Source of the DNA: Venturia oleaginea
Taxonomy: Eukaryota > Ascomycota > Dothideomycetes > Venturiales > Venturiaceae
NCBI GenBank assembly: GCA_013176395.1
Contig: JABMLP010000003.1
Coordinates: 1,922,001-1,986,000 of the forward strand
Length of the DNA stretch: 64,000 nt
Direction: 5' to 3'
The notes under the pieces are model-generated. The model saw only the letters and a program-made list of their open reading frames with translations, was not told where the DNA came from and did not search any database. This document shows, one piece after another, positions 49,181 to 59,400 of the stretch. Every line of letters starts with the position of its first letter. Positions within the stretch are counted from its first letter, which is position 1. The position numbers were made by a program, and so were the translations under genes.

Positions 49181-50788
49181 CTATAGGAACCACTTGAATC
49201 CCTTTCTTGATACGGGCAATGGTCCACAGATATCGACTGAGATAAGTTCCATAATTTCTTGCTTCGGTTCCGTCACCCTACCATAGCTTCTTTTCATTTT
49301 GGTAGTAAGACAGATCTTGCATGGACAGTCTTTTGACTCAAAGGTAGGAATTGGCTGGTCTAAGGTAGTAACCTTGTGGACGTATCTTAGGGACTTGGCC
49401 CCGTAATGGGCAAACCTTCTATGCCATAGCTCCCACTGAGCCTTCTTCCTAGTGAGAGATGGAGACAGCTCCTCACTTTCGTCAAGGGGAATAGGTTCGC
49501 CTTCTGCAGAAGAGAAAGCCCATTCAAGCTCATGGACTTTTCTCTCTTTCCTTTCCTCGTCTCCAGTCTCAGGTTCTGACTGAGCAGCGTAAGCTCTTGC
49601 TGTTTTCTTGGGTCGCTGTTTCTTGACATCTAGGACTATCTTGGAAATCAGTTTCACAAGCTCGTCTTGGCTGAGGCTCTCGGAGGATGAGGCTAAATGC
49701 GAAGGCAATTTGGAACTTCGTTGCTTGGTTGTCGACTTCTTGAGGTTGTGACTCTTTCCTCTTCTTCTTTTGTCGACGATGTCTTTTGCAGCTGAGAGGT
49801 GTTCGCAGTCCATAATTAGGTGCGGGCCGTGACAGAGGTAGCAGCTGACATTCTTTCCGCTTCCAGATTTGTTCTTCTGGTTCTGGGCTACCATTGCCGT
49901 TTCGTTGATCCTGATGTCGGCCTCTCTTCCTTTCAGAAGCTTTAGGATGTGTTCTGGCTGCAGGTATGGCTGCGCTTGGATAGCTTGTTTCATTGCCGAG
50001 TACTCTGTTGGGAGAGCTGCCAGAAGGTGTCTTATCCTCTTCCCTGGGAGTTGGTAGTGCGCTTCTTCCGGAGAGACTGATGCGATCTTTACCCCAAGAT
50101 TGGTAAGATATGTCCACGAGCCATCGATTGTATCTCCCTCGTCCATCCTGAAGTTGACAAACTCCTGGATAGAAGAGGTAATATCCGCTGTCATAACCTC
50201 CATGTACTTCGTCATCAGGACTTCCCACAGATCTGATGCCCTCTCGTAGATACTGTACAGGTTCTGGTCGTCCTCTGACAGGCACATCATGATCTTATGT
50301 ATCGCCTTGCTGTTAGCAGACACCCAGTCATCATAAGGCCTCATGGCTGAACCTGCCCTTGTCTTGTTTGACGAAGTATCTTGAGAGTCCTTCTCTTCCA
50401 TGAAAGTAAACTCCGGGTGCGGGGGAGTATCTCCTCTAGCCTTGGCATCTTGATTTGCTGCCAGCTCTTTATCATCTAGCTGTAGAGGGACTTTCACGAA
50501 GGTCTGTTTCTTTGGGCGAGAGGAGGGCGGAGCGGGGTAGGAGGATGTCGAGGGTTGTGAGGACCAAGGAATGAATCCTTGTCCCTCAGCACCTGGTGGT
50601 TTTGGTGCTCTTGTCTGTACCAGATGGCGATCATCCGGAAGGTCGTATGTATTGTACTTGATGGCCTGGGAAATGATCCACCAGGTCCCTTCACCAGTCA
50701 AGTAATTCCTTGCTCTTTGGAACCACGTCCTTGAGTTCTCGCAACTCAGTGTTGGCAGTGGCTGCCTGGATTTGTGCTCTGAAGACAT
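49181..50788 (-). pseudogene. Copia gag and pre-integrase segment
   Basis: ATG 50788 (MSSEHKSRQPLP) opens a UBN2-type gag (DLWEVLMTKYMEV, HLLAALPTEYSAMKQAI). A CCHC zinc knuckle (CYLCHGPHLIMDC), a basic/Ser-rich stretch and the GAG-pre-integrase domain (LWHRRFAHYGAKSLRYV, CKICLTTKMKRSYG, ISVDICGPLP) follow. A TAG at 49181-49183 sits where CAG (Gln) would continue FL-IVENASRKKW. No DSGA-type aspartic protease motif lies between knuckle and pre-integrase. Confidence 0.88.
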
Positions 50789-50829
50789 GTCCCTTAGTCT
50801 TCCTTTCCTGACTCTTGTCAAAGCACTTG

Positions 50830-51120
50830 TACACCTCTTGTCCTTAGGAGGGTTGTTGTTCCTTTGTTCGATCCTGACCCCGTCAGATCAAACGCCTGCT
50901 CTTATCCTTGGGAGAGTTGGTGTCCCTGTCTGAATGCTGACCCTGTCACATTCAACGCCGTCTCTTATCCTTGGGAGAGACGTAGTTCCCTTGTTCGATC
51001 CTGACCCCGTCAGATCAAACGCCTGCTCTTGTCCTTGGGAGAGTTGGTGTCCCTGTTTGAATGCCGACCCTGTCACATTCAACGCCGTCTCTTATCCTTG
51101 GGAGAGACGTAGTTCCCTTT
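50830..51120. repeat. Tandem repeat in Copia 5' leader
   Basis: A ~63-bp unit (CTGACCCYGTCA...TCTTATCCTTGGGAGAG) occurs about four times plus a decayed one, organised as a 127-bp dimer (50870, 50997). It lies between PBS and gag. Confidence 0.8.
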
Positions 51121-51156
51121 CTATCGGTTTAGTCCTGTAGAACCTAGGCAAAACCC

Positions 51157-51168
51157 GGGCTCATAACC
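51157..51168 (-). promoter_or_regulatory. Primer-binding site for a half initiator-tRNA-Met
   Basis: The plus strand reads GGGCTCATAACC directly against the LTR. It equals the anticodon stem-loop of fungal initiator tRNA-Met, as in Copia-type elements primed by a cleaved tRNA half. Confidence 0.7.
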
Positions 51169-51400
51169 TGTTACGCTGAACGAGCAAAACAGAGTTATTC
51201 GGAAGTAGATTCAACACGAACTTAACGATAGGAGTCAATGAGCAGAACGAGTGTCACCCTGTGACTTAACTGTATTAACTGAGGAGGTTATCGTACACCG
51301 TAGCATCTGCATGCATATATATCCATGTCAATGCATTCCTTGGCATCTATCACGTGCACTATGCCTGAGGTATCAAGGACTGGCATGCCACTGTTCAACA
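51169..51400 (-). repeat. Copia 5' LTR
   Basis: 232 bp, same termini as the other LTRs but ~10 differences from 44553-44783, mostly transitions. Confidence 0.85.
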
Positions 51401-52866
51401 AGATACTCAATTCGGAGAACCAAGGTCAAGACAACGAGCAAGCTACGATAGCCCATTATACAACATATATCGAGATGCCGAAGAGAAAGGAGCAGCGAAG
51501 CTCGACAAGCGAGAGATAATCCCGCCGTTCGTAGCAGCACCATGATGGCAAGGCCCAAAGACACATATCGCACCAAGCGATGAAGCGGCACACTCTGAAC
51601 ACGACTCCGTCACTAGATTCGAGGGTAATATTTGCATCTATACAGATGGGAGTAGCATAGACGGACATACAGGCGCTGCAGCAGTATGGCCGCTCAAAAG
51701 ACAGACGAGAAGCACGTATATGGGCCCTGAGACAACCTCCAGGGTGTACGCAGCTAAACTTCAAGGAATAAATCTAGCGCTGCATATGGTTCAAACAGAC
51801 ATCGAGGCAGGCAACGAACGGAGAGACATCAATATCTTCACCGACAACCAGGCAGCGATACGCTCGCTGACAAGGCCGGAAGGCCGATCAGGAGCATACA
51901 TTGTCAAGCGGATTGTACAACGGATCACACAACTTCACGAGTACGGAGCTATCGTGAACATCCGATGGATCCCTGCGCACGAGGGAATTGACGGGAACGA
52001 GGCCGCTGACCAAACCGCCAGGGAGGCCACTGGATGGAGAGAAGACGGAGAGAAAGGACCAAGGGCTGATATGCCACCGGAACTGTACCCGCTAAGAACG
52101 ACACTCAAGACGTGGTGCTGGAAGGTAGTGAATAGACAATGGTTGACTAGCTGGAAATCCGAGACAAAGGGGAAAGCCACGAGGAGATACACACCTAAAC
52201 CAACTAAAAGGGTGCTCCAGCTCCATCAAGACCGAAGCAAACGAGAAAGTGCGATCCTCGTACAGATGAGAACTGAAAGATAGGGCTCAAGACCTTCCTC
52301 TTCAGCCGACGTGTCCAAGGTATCCCAGACTTTAGGTGTGACTGCCGTGAAGGGATGCAGACCGTAGCCCATATCCTCCTGGAATGCCGCAAGTTCCGGG
52401 ACATCCGGAGAGACGAGTTGGGCCGCTTCCCAGGACGAAACAACCTCCGGAATATCTTGACAACGCATAAGTTAGCCACCAAAGCTATCAGATTTATGGA
52501 ACAGACGCGGGTCCTTGGGCATAGTGGGATCGAAAACGCGCAGACGACGCTGAGCATTGAGGGGAGACTGTAGGTAAATGGAAAGCGAAACATGAGGCAT
52601 TGCCTCTCGGAATCTAGATGGCACAGATGTACTGGTAGAACAACCGACATTTACAAGAGCCATTGGGCATTTGGAAATAGTGGTTGAGGGAAAAGAGGGG
52701 GGATCGAGGGGATAGCTGGTCTTGTTTTGGTAAGCAGAGCGAAGTGGGACGTGGTAGATCATATCACGTGTTGGCTGTCTGATGAAGTTCCCCTAACCGG
52801 GCATAGCTGCGTGATTAAGCGGCTGCAACCGAGTAGGATAAAATCAATCAATCAATCAATCAATCA
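51401..52866 (+). pseudogene. LINE copy 3: RNase H and 3' end, broken
   Basis: Abuts the Copia LTR. RNase H reads IYTDGSSIDGH, VYAAKLQGINLAL, IFTDNQAAIRSL and IRWIPAHEGIDGNEAADQTA. The second catalytic acid, normally Glu in 'AEL.G', is Lys here. After a frameshift near 52275 it continues IGLKTFLFSRRV and a CxC...H...C knuckle (CDCREGMQTVAHILLEC), then the 3' UTR and a (TCAA)n tail ending near 52866. The 3' UTR is ~80% like that of copies 1 and 2, so this supplies the family's missing coding end. Confidence 0.85.
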
Positions 52867-53633
52867 ATACCATTGAATACATGTCCACGTGACAGTATCC
52901 GTAACATTTTCCTTCCTCTCTTCGTGGTTATCTCATGCTTTTACTTAGACACAATCAAGTACAAGTCATATGCACACGAAGCAAGCCCACCCCCAACCTT
53001 CATACTAACCGACAAGCTTTCAGGATTGATCTAAGGATCAAATCGGTTTGACGACAATTGAATTGGGAGATACATCGGACGGCTAGGATCTAGTGAGCCT
53101 CCAAAGAACCTGAGCAAGGGAAGGTACTTGAGGTAAGTACCTCCAGACTGATATTGCCCTTACCCCAAACCTGCGGACCAGAATAAGAGGACACAGGTGT
53201 CAAGAAAGTCTTGACATAATCAACTGTAATGAGAAACGAGTTCCCCGTAACAGTTATATCGCGTAATTCTAGGTTATATAGCAACTTATATCAGTCTTAA
53301 ATAGCTATCCTCGGCCCTATTCATAGTTAGATTTGATACTCTCTAGATAGTCTTAAGTATATAAGTAACAAGCCGTAGAGTCCTTGGATCCGAAGATTTT
53401 ATATCCTAATTTCGACGGCGTATATCTAATTCTTAGTACGAAGTTACTACTATCGCCAAGTAGGAGGAGGAAAGTATGATAAGTAGTTTCCTAGGAACAA
53501 GTCTTACTAACAGTACATAGACCTATTCCCCTGAACAAGCACAGGAGAAATATTATATGGCGGAATTCATTATGGTTGGATAAAGGAAATGACCCTCACC
53601 ACGAAAACTTCAGCCCACCCCGTTCTCAGAGAA
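52867..53633. other. AT-rich intergenic with truncated LTR end
   Basis: 52867-52906 looks like the terminal ~40 bp of another LTR (ends ...CAGTATCCGTAACA). The rest to 53560 is AT-rich and gene-free. Confidence 0.5.
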
Positions 53634-54410
53634 CTACACCAAACCCACCGTCTGCAGGAGCCCATAGCTCCACGGTACATACGTCGAGCACAACCCTACA
53701 ATCATAATCCATGGTACCTTCCAGTTAATTGGTACATCCCTAGCAGTCGGTAGCACACTAACATTCTTCCCCTTCCACACATTACTCTCTTCATCAGCGA
53801 CCTCGACCATCCCCGCCGCCAAATCCAACCATCCCAGAAATGTCTGCTGTCTTTCCGTACTCAATTTATGTCCTTTCTGGGCGTCCTGGATCAAGCCACC
53901 GGGCATGATGAACGTCACGTCGAGCCAGGAGTGCGATCGTAGCAATTTCTCGGAGGCGCGTAGATCCTCGTATATCCACCAGTTTCCACGATAGAGAATC
54001 ATATGTGCGATCTTGGGAAGACTGGCTGAAAGTTTTTCATCCGTACACGACGAGTTGAGCTGGATCAGCCGAGGAAGTTTTTGATTCTTAGAGCGTAGAT
54101 GCTCCATGGCAGCGATGACGGCTTTGGCGACATCTTGGGCGATTGTGCAGTGTGGGATGTTGGTGCTGGCGGCTATACACATGAAAGCGGCTTTAGTATT
54201 TTCGAGACATCTGGCAAGGACTTCGGTGTTGGAGAGTTGTGCTTCGAAAATTTGGAGTTGGCCTGATTCGCAAAGCTGCTGGTGCGTGGCCTTAAGATTG
54301 CTGGCTGAACGTACAAAGGCGCGGCTTTTGTTCCCTGGTTGTTGAGATAGGATCTCGAGGATAGCAATGCCAGTGCTCCCTGTGGCTCCTAGGACAGCGT
54401 ATGTTGGCAT
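53634..54410 (-). CDS. NmrA-like / atypical SDR NAD(P)-binding protein
   Basis: Single exon, 258 aa, from ATG 54410 (MPTYAVLGATGSTGIAILE). GATGSTG is the glycine-rich dinucleotide loop of the NAD(P)-binding_10/NmrA group. It is followed by RAFVRSASNL, AFMCIAASTN, LIQLNSSC and WLDVTFIMPGGL, in the order expected for a Rossmann β/α protein without the classical YxxxK pair. The C-terminal ~25 residues are hydrophobic (WIMIVGLCSTYVPWSYGLL) and could anchor the protein. Such proteins act as redox sensors or as reductases in secondary metabolism. A TATA-like CTATATAC lies ~95 nt upstream. The gene sits inside the TE island and is divergent from the DUF1772 gene. Confidence 0.82.
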   Translation of the reverse strand: MPTYAVLGATGSTGIAILEILSQQPGNKSRAFVRSASNLKATHQQLCESGQLQIFEAQLSNTEVLARCLENTKAAFMCIAASTNIPHCTIAQDVAKAVIAAMEHLRSKNQKLPRLIQLNSSCTDEKLSASLPKIAHMILYRGNWWIYEDLRASEKLLRSHSWLDVTFIMPGGLIQDAQKGHKLSTERQQTFLGWLDLAAGMVEVADEESNVWKGKNVSVLPTARDVPINWKVPWIMIVGLCSTYVPWSYGLLQTVGLV

Positions 54411-54810
54411 ATTGGTGTAAAGGGTGATGATGTGCTTTCTGCTTGTCAAGATGTATGCCTATCTATACTCGTCATGTTTTCAGCCTTCCAACTATATTCG
54501 GCGTGTATATAGCTCCGAGACTCGGCGGAATAAGGAGTTTGTTGGTGTTTGGATGTTTTTAGGACATGGCTCCGATGCCAGCGTCAATGGGGCGTCAGAA
54601 TCATCGTGTCCGCGGACTCCGACACCTTTGTGAGCCCCCTTCCCCTCTTCCCCCCACCAATCATCACCAAATTCGGAGATTCGTCCTGAGGCAAGATTCA
54701 TTCTAGTAACTGTATAGGATAGAAGCAATTGCGCCGCATACCGAAAATACAAGTATTCCACCCTCAACTCAGTCAGCCTTATAATCAGACCACTTCTTCA
54801 AAGGTTCAAC
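54411..54810. promoter_or_regulatory. Divergent promoter, NmrA-like / DUF1772 pair
   Basis: 400 bp between the two ATGs. TATA-like motif GTATATAG at 54505-54512 serves the minus gene. Confidence 0.45.
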
Positions 54811-55359
54811 ATGTCAACAATAATCACCCGACTCTCCTCCAACCGCCAACTCATCAAAATCCTCGGCCTAACAACTATAACCTCTCTCTCCTTCCTCGGC
54901 GGCGTCTCTTGTTGTCTCTCATGCTGGATCATCCCGCTCTTACGCAAATCAACCTCACGAAGCTCTGCCATAGCCCAATTCGACCTCGTCATTCAAAAAG
55001 GCTTCAGATATCTCCAGTCGAGTAGTCGTGTTCTTGGTGCTGCCTTGGCAAGCTTGACATATCTCACTTACAATAGTGCCGATGGTGGAATTCATGCGCA
55101 ATGGCGGTTTTGGGCTACGGCGTTGGGGATTCTGCTGCCGGTTGCGCCGTATGAGGTTTATTTCATTTTTCCGAGTAATGATCGAATACTCGTTATGGGG
55201 AATGGGCTGAAGAAGAGGGAGAAAGATGAGTTGCGCGAAGAAGAACGAGAAGAGTTTGAGGGTTTGTTGACGAAGTGGCAGTGGAGGAATGGCGTGAGGT
55301 TTACTATTCCAGTTGTCGCGGCTGTCATTGGAAGTTTGGGAATGCTTTCCGGGCAGTGA
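54811..55359 (+). CDS. DUF1772 membrane protein (anthrone-oxygenase-like)
   Basis: Single exon, 182 aa, ATG 54811 in TTCAACATGTC. About four membrane helices are visible: ILGLTTITSLSFLGGVSCCL, SSRVLGAALASLTYL, FWATALGILLPVAPYEVYFI and a C-terminal VRFTIPVVAAVIGSLGML. Between helices 3 and 4 lie PSNDRILVMGNGLKKRE and KWQWRNGVR, matching the DUF1772 'P.N..L......W...H..R' pattern (Asn-Gly in place of His). The family includes anthrone oxygenases of fungal polyketide pathways, but many members have no known role. It is paired head-to-head with an NAD(P)-binding gene and flanked on both sides by transposons. No polyketide synthase is in view. Confidence 0.78.
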   Translation: MSTIITRLSSNRQLIKILGLTTITSLSFLGGVSCCLSCWIIPLLRKSTSRSSAIAQFDLVIQKGFRYLQSSSRVLGAALASLTYLTYNSADGGIHAQWRFWATALGILLPVAPYEVYFIFPSNDRILVMGNGLKKREKDELREEEREEFEGLLTKWQWRNGVRFTIPVVAAVIGSLGMLSGQ

Positions 55360-55624
55360 GGACGAGCTGTATTCGCTCTGTTTGATGGAGTTGCGATACA
55401 TCCCGCTCTAGATGAAGTGTCCGAGCCGTGATTTAGTAGGAACGCTCCTTCCGCCATAAAACATTGGGATTTGGTTATGGAGGCAGTGTCTGCTATTCCT
55501 TCGCCGGGCTGAAAACGTCTGTCAGCCTTGCGGAGCATACAAATCACCCTGCCATGACATTTCAATAAAATTTTATAACGTGGTATGATCTGACTCGAAT
55601 CTAGTCGTAGTTCAATTAGGTATA

Positions 55625-55898
55625 ACGTATTCCACCACCGAGCCGGCCACTTTTCCTTGGCACGACCAACTCATATTACGCCTCTTCAATTTTATCGCTA
55701 TCAACAATAGATTCTGATTCAGAAGATATCTCAATATCATTTTTACACGTTCGCGCAGAAGAGCGAGATCAATTCTGCCTTCTTCTTGAACGGCTATCGC
55801 GTTGCGTTGTTGAGACATTGCGTGTTGAAGAGGATAAGGGCTGTGCCAAGGAAAAGTGGCCGGCTCGGTGGTGTGGCTGGCTCGGTGGTGGAATACGT
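55625..55898 (-). mobile_element. pogo/Fot1-derived MITE (274 bp)
   Basis: TA duplications at 55623-55624 and 55899-55900; termini ACGTATTCCACCACCGAGCC. Its inside fuses the transposase start (MSQQRNAIAVQEEGRIDLAL) to its extreme C-terminal coding end. The left TIR has one binding-like unit, the right has two. It is the most reduced of the three related elements. Confidence 0.88.
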
Positions 55899-56192
55899 TA
55901 TCCCAAGCTTAACATGATTTCAAACTACAATTCTTGAAGAGTATATAAATCCCGACAATACCACAGCAATTTGTCTCCAAGCAGTCGACAGAGATCAAAA
56001 CCTCATGTGCAACTTACGGCGAACAACACTTGACGATCCAAAAAACTTTGAGGTTGTCGCTTAGCATATTATTGCCCTCAATCGGTGTCAAGCAGAGCAT
56101 GTGAATTTGCTGCTGAGGGTAGGCGAGAAACGATAACAATCATCTCCGTCACCATTCCTTCCCCTAGATCTTCAAGATTTCAGCGAAGTGTA

Positions 56193-56396
56193 TGTCATGA
56201 TCGAACTATGTTGGTATTCGAATGCAGTTAAATGTAGTTAAATGTGGTGGTTCTGCTCGATCAGGTCTAGCCCGAGACTGGTCGCAAGTACTTAGACTCG
56301 TCTCTACCTCTTAGTTAGCTCCTCATCCTTACAACTTCGCACATTCCATAGAATTCAAGTCATGCTTCCAAGTCAAGTCCAAGGTCAAACGTGACA
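56193..56396 (+). mobile_element. Solo LTR-like element D (204 bp)
   Basis: Starts TGTCATGATCG and ends AAACGTGACA (TGTCA/TGACA inverted ends). About 98% identical to the reverse complement of 60794-60997. No target duplication is seen. It ends 11 bp before arm 2. Confidence 0.8.
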
Positions 56397-56407
56397 GTAA
56401 CTCCTCC

Positions 56408-59400
56408 AAGTCGAGGGCTGACAAATTCATGAATACTGGCAAGCCTGTAGTCTTCATGGGATATGTCAAAGGTACGAGAAAAATGTGGAAGTTCTGGGAT
56501 CCAGATTTCAGGGATATCAAGACACACAGCTCGGTAAGGTTCCTTGAAGATCAAAGAGGAGGTGACTTGAGTTTGAACCTCGGAACGGCAGGTCAAACCA
56601 ACTCAGCAAGCCTTAACAGGAATCCAAGAGGAAGACCGAGAAAACTCCCAATAATCCCAGAGACTGTTGAGACACCCAGGCCAGCTAGGGAATTGGTACC
56701 TAAATTTCCAGTCTTTGAGAGAATTGTTAGGAAATCCACGCCAGAGGAAATTGCATTGGCAGACTCCCAAGGGCCAGAAGCAACAAGTCGAACAGAGACA
56801 TCTCACCCGGCTGAGTCTGAGACAGCAATCCCTACTCAACCTACCTCTACACCTGTGCATTCTACACCTGCATCAACTCAAGCTCAGGAACCAACAGGGC
56901 GTAAGAGACTTAGGTCAGACTCTATTACCTCGGACGAGAGACCATCGAAAAGACTCGATTACGCTATGTTCGCCCAGATCATGATGATGGCTAGTGAGCT
57001 TGCTGCAGATGGGAAAGATTTCCTAGGTGAGATCGACGAAGCTGCTTTCATTGCGTGCAAGGAGACAGTGGGAGCTAAGCACAACATCCCTATCCCCAAG
57101 ACCTACAAAGAGGCGATCCAGGACAAGAAATGAGGCCACCTATGGAAGGAGGCTATTCAGAAGGAACTGGCTGCACTGGAGAGCAACCACACATGGAGCC
57201 AGGTTGTCCCCCCCAAGGAAGCCAATCTTGTGACATCCAAATGGGTATTCGACATGAAGTACCTCATCAGTGGAGCAATCGATAAGTTCAAGGCAAGGCT
57301 TGTGGCCAGAGGATTCTCACAGAAACTAGGTGTAGACTTCACGGACACCTTTGCACCTACTGTTAGGCATGATACCCTGAGATGCTTTATGGCTACTGTT
57401 GCCAAGAAGAATCTCCACATGCATGTAGTTGATGTAAACAATGCATTCACCGAATCGTTCCTGAAAGAGGACATCTTCATGATCCCTCCCCCAGAAGTAG
57501 ACATTCCACCAGGCAAAGTCTTCAAGATGCTGAAGAGCTTGTATGGTCTGAAACAAGCAGCAAGGGACTGGAACCAACTCTGTGTAGAGAAATTGAAGAA
57601 GCTGGGCTTTGCCAAATCAGAAGTTGACCTCTGTCTTTTGGTTCACAAGGAGAGAGACATCATGATTCTTACATGGGTAGACGACATACCTATTGCATCC
57701 TCAAATCTCGACAATATCAAATGGTTCAAGCAAGAATTTGGGAAGATCTTCAAGATCAAGGACCTAGGAGAACCAGACAAGATTGTTGGCATGAGGATCG
57801 CCAGAGATAGAACGAAGGGAACCCTGAAGCTTGACCAAGGACACTACATCAGGGAGGCCCTCGCAAAGTTTGGAATGTCGGCGGAAAAAGGGAAGCCAAC
57901 ACTGTCACCCATGGATTCCTATGATGATCTGAGGAAATCAAGACCAACAGATCCTCGCTCAGATAGTGGGAGCTACCAGGAGCAGACGGGAACATGGATG
58001 TGGCCAATGGTGATGTGCAGGCCAGATATAGCTTTTGCTATTGGAAGACTCAGCTCCTATGCATCTGGCCCAACGGTATTCCATGAGAAGGCAATCAAGA
58101 AAGTAGCTAGGTACCTCAGGTCATTTCCAGATCTTGGACTGGAATACAGCATTGGAGGACATACTGGGCTTGTGGGATACTCAGATGCAGATTACGCTAT
58201 GGACAAGGCAGACAGGGTCTCCATCCTAGGATGGGTGTTCTTTCTTGCTGGAGCACCAGTTGCCTGGATGAGCAAGAAGATGAAGTCAGTAGCAACCTCT
58301 ACGATGGAAGCTGAATACATGGCAATGAGCAGCGGTGGTAAACAAGCTCAATTCCTTTCATCGCTCTTGAGGGAAATGGGACATCCGGACATGGTAGGCA
58401 AGAACGCTTTTGAGCCTCTCATGGTTCTGAAGGGAGACAACCAAGCTTGTCTCAGCCTGGTTAAGGACTCCCATGCTCATGAGAGATCTAAACACATTGA
58501 CATCGCATACAACAATGTCAGAAGAATGAGGGAAAGGAACCAATTGATCGTGGAGTTCTGTCCTACTGCAGACATGGTTGCAGATGGGTTGACTAAGCCA
58601 AAGAATGGTCAACAGTTCCAGAACTTCTTACATCAACTGGGAATGGTATAGCTAAGGTCTAGGCATGAGTGGGAGTGTTGAATTGATTGATTGATTGATT
58701 TTATCCTACTCGGTTGCAGCCGCTTAATCACGCAGCTATGTCCGGTTAGGAGGACTTCATCAGACAGCCGACACGTGATAGATTATATAATCCACCGCGC
58801 CCCACTTCGCCCCGTTCACTGAAACAAGACCAGCTGTCCCCTCCGTCCTCCCTCTTTTCCCTTAACCAGTATCTCCAAATGCCCGCTGGCTCTTGTAGAT
58901 ACTGGTTATTCTGCTAGTATATCTGTGCTATGTAGACTCAAGAGGCAATGCCTCGTGTTTCGCTATCCTTCTACCTACAGTCTCCCTCTAATGCTCAGCT
59001 TGTCTATCTGTTTCGCCTTATCCCTCAAGGCCAATGGGTTCCCTAAGTATGTTTCTGCTTGTGAAAGTTGCCTTGCACCAGATTCCTATGCGGCGGTGTA
59101 TTTGGTTGTGTGATGCTGGAGACAATAGTAACCATCGTAGTCGTGATTTCGCTGCTTGGGTGTGATACTCCGGGTATGCCCGTGGACGAGGCTGTCTGGT
59201 AGCTGCCGTATTGTATGGCGCCGATCGTGCTATAGACCTGCCGTCTTATAGTCGGAGCCTATCTGCTGCTAGTCGCTCTCCCTACTTGCTATATCGCGCT
59301 CCTACTCTTGCCAATGCCATAACTGGGACGCAACAGTCTGGGGAGAGGCTCAAGGCTACGTCTGCTGGCTTGTAGGGAGGGGATTTGCCGCCAATAAGCT

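Larger units (their letters stand above)
44553..51400 (-). mobile_element. Ty1/Copia retrotransposon (degenerate), interrupted by a LINE
   Basis: Minus-oriented element bounded by LTRs 44553-44783 (3' LTR) and 51169-51400 (5' LTR). The order is gag, (no recognisable protease), integrase, reverse transcriptase, RNase H, which places it in Copia. Inside the 5' end are a PBS matching initiator tRNA-Met and a tandem leader repeat. A LINE sits at its polypurine tract/3' LTR junction. Flanking pentamers differ (GATTT left, AGATA right) and the two LTRs differ at about ten sites, so the ends may not come from a single insertion. Coding is broken by a TAG, a TGA and a one-base insertion. Confidence 0.88.

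Noticed and set aside
44548..51405. Target-site duplication around the Copia element
   Set aside because: Flanking pentamers GATTT and AGATA do not match.
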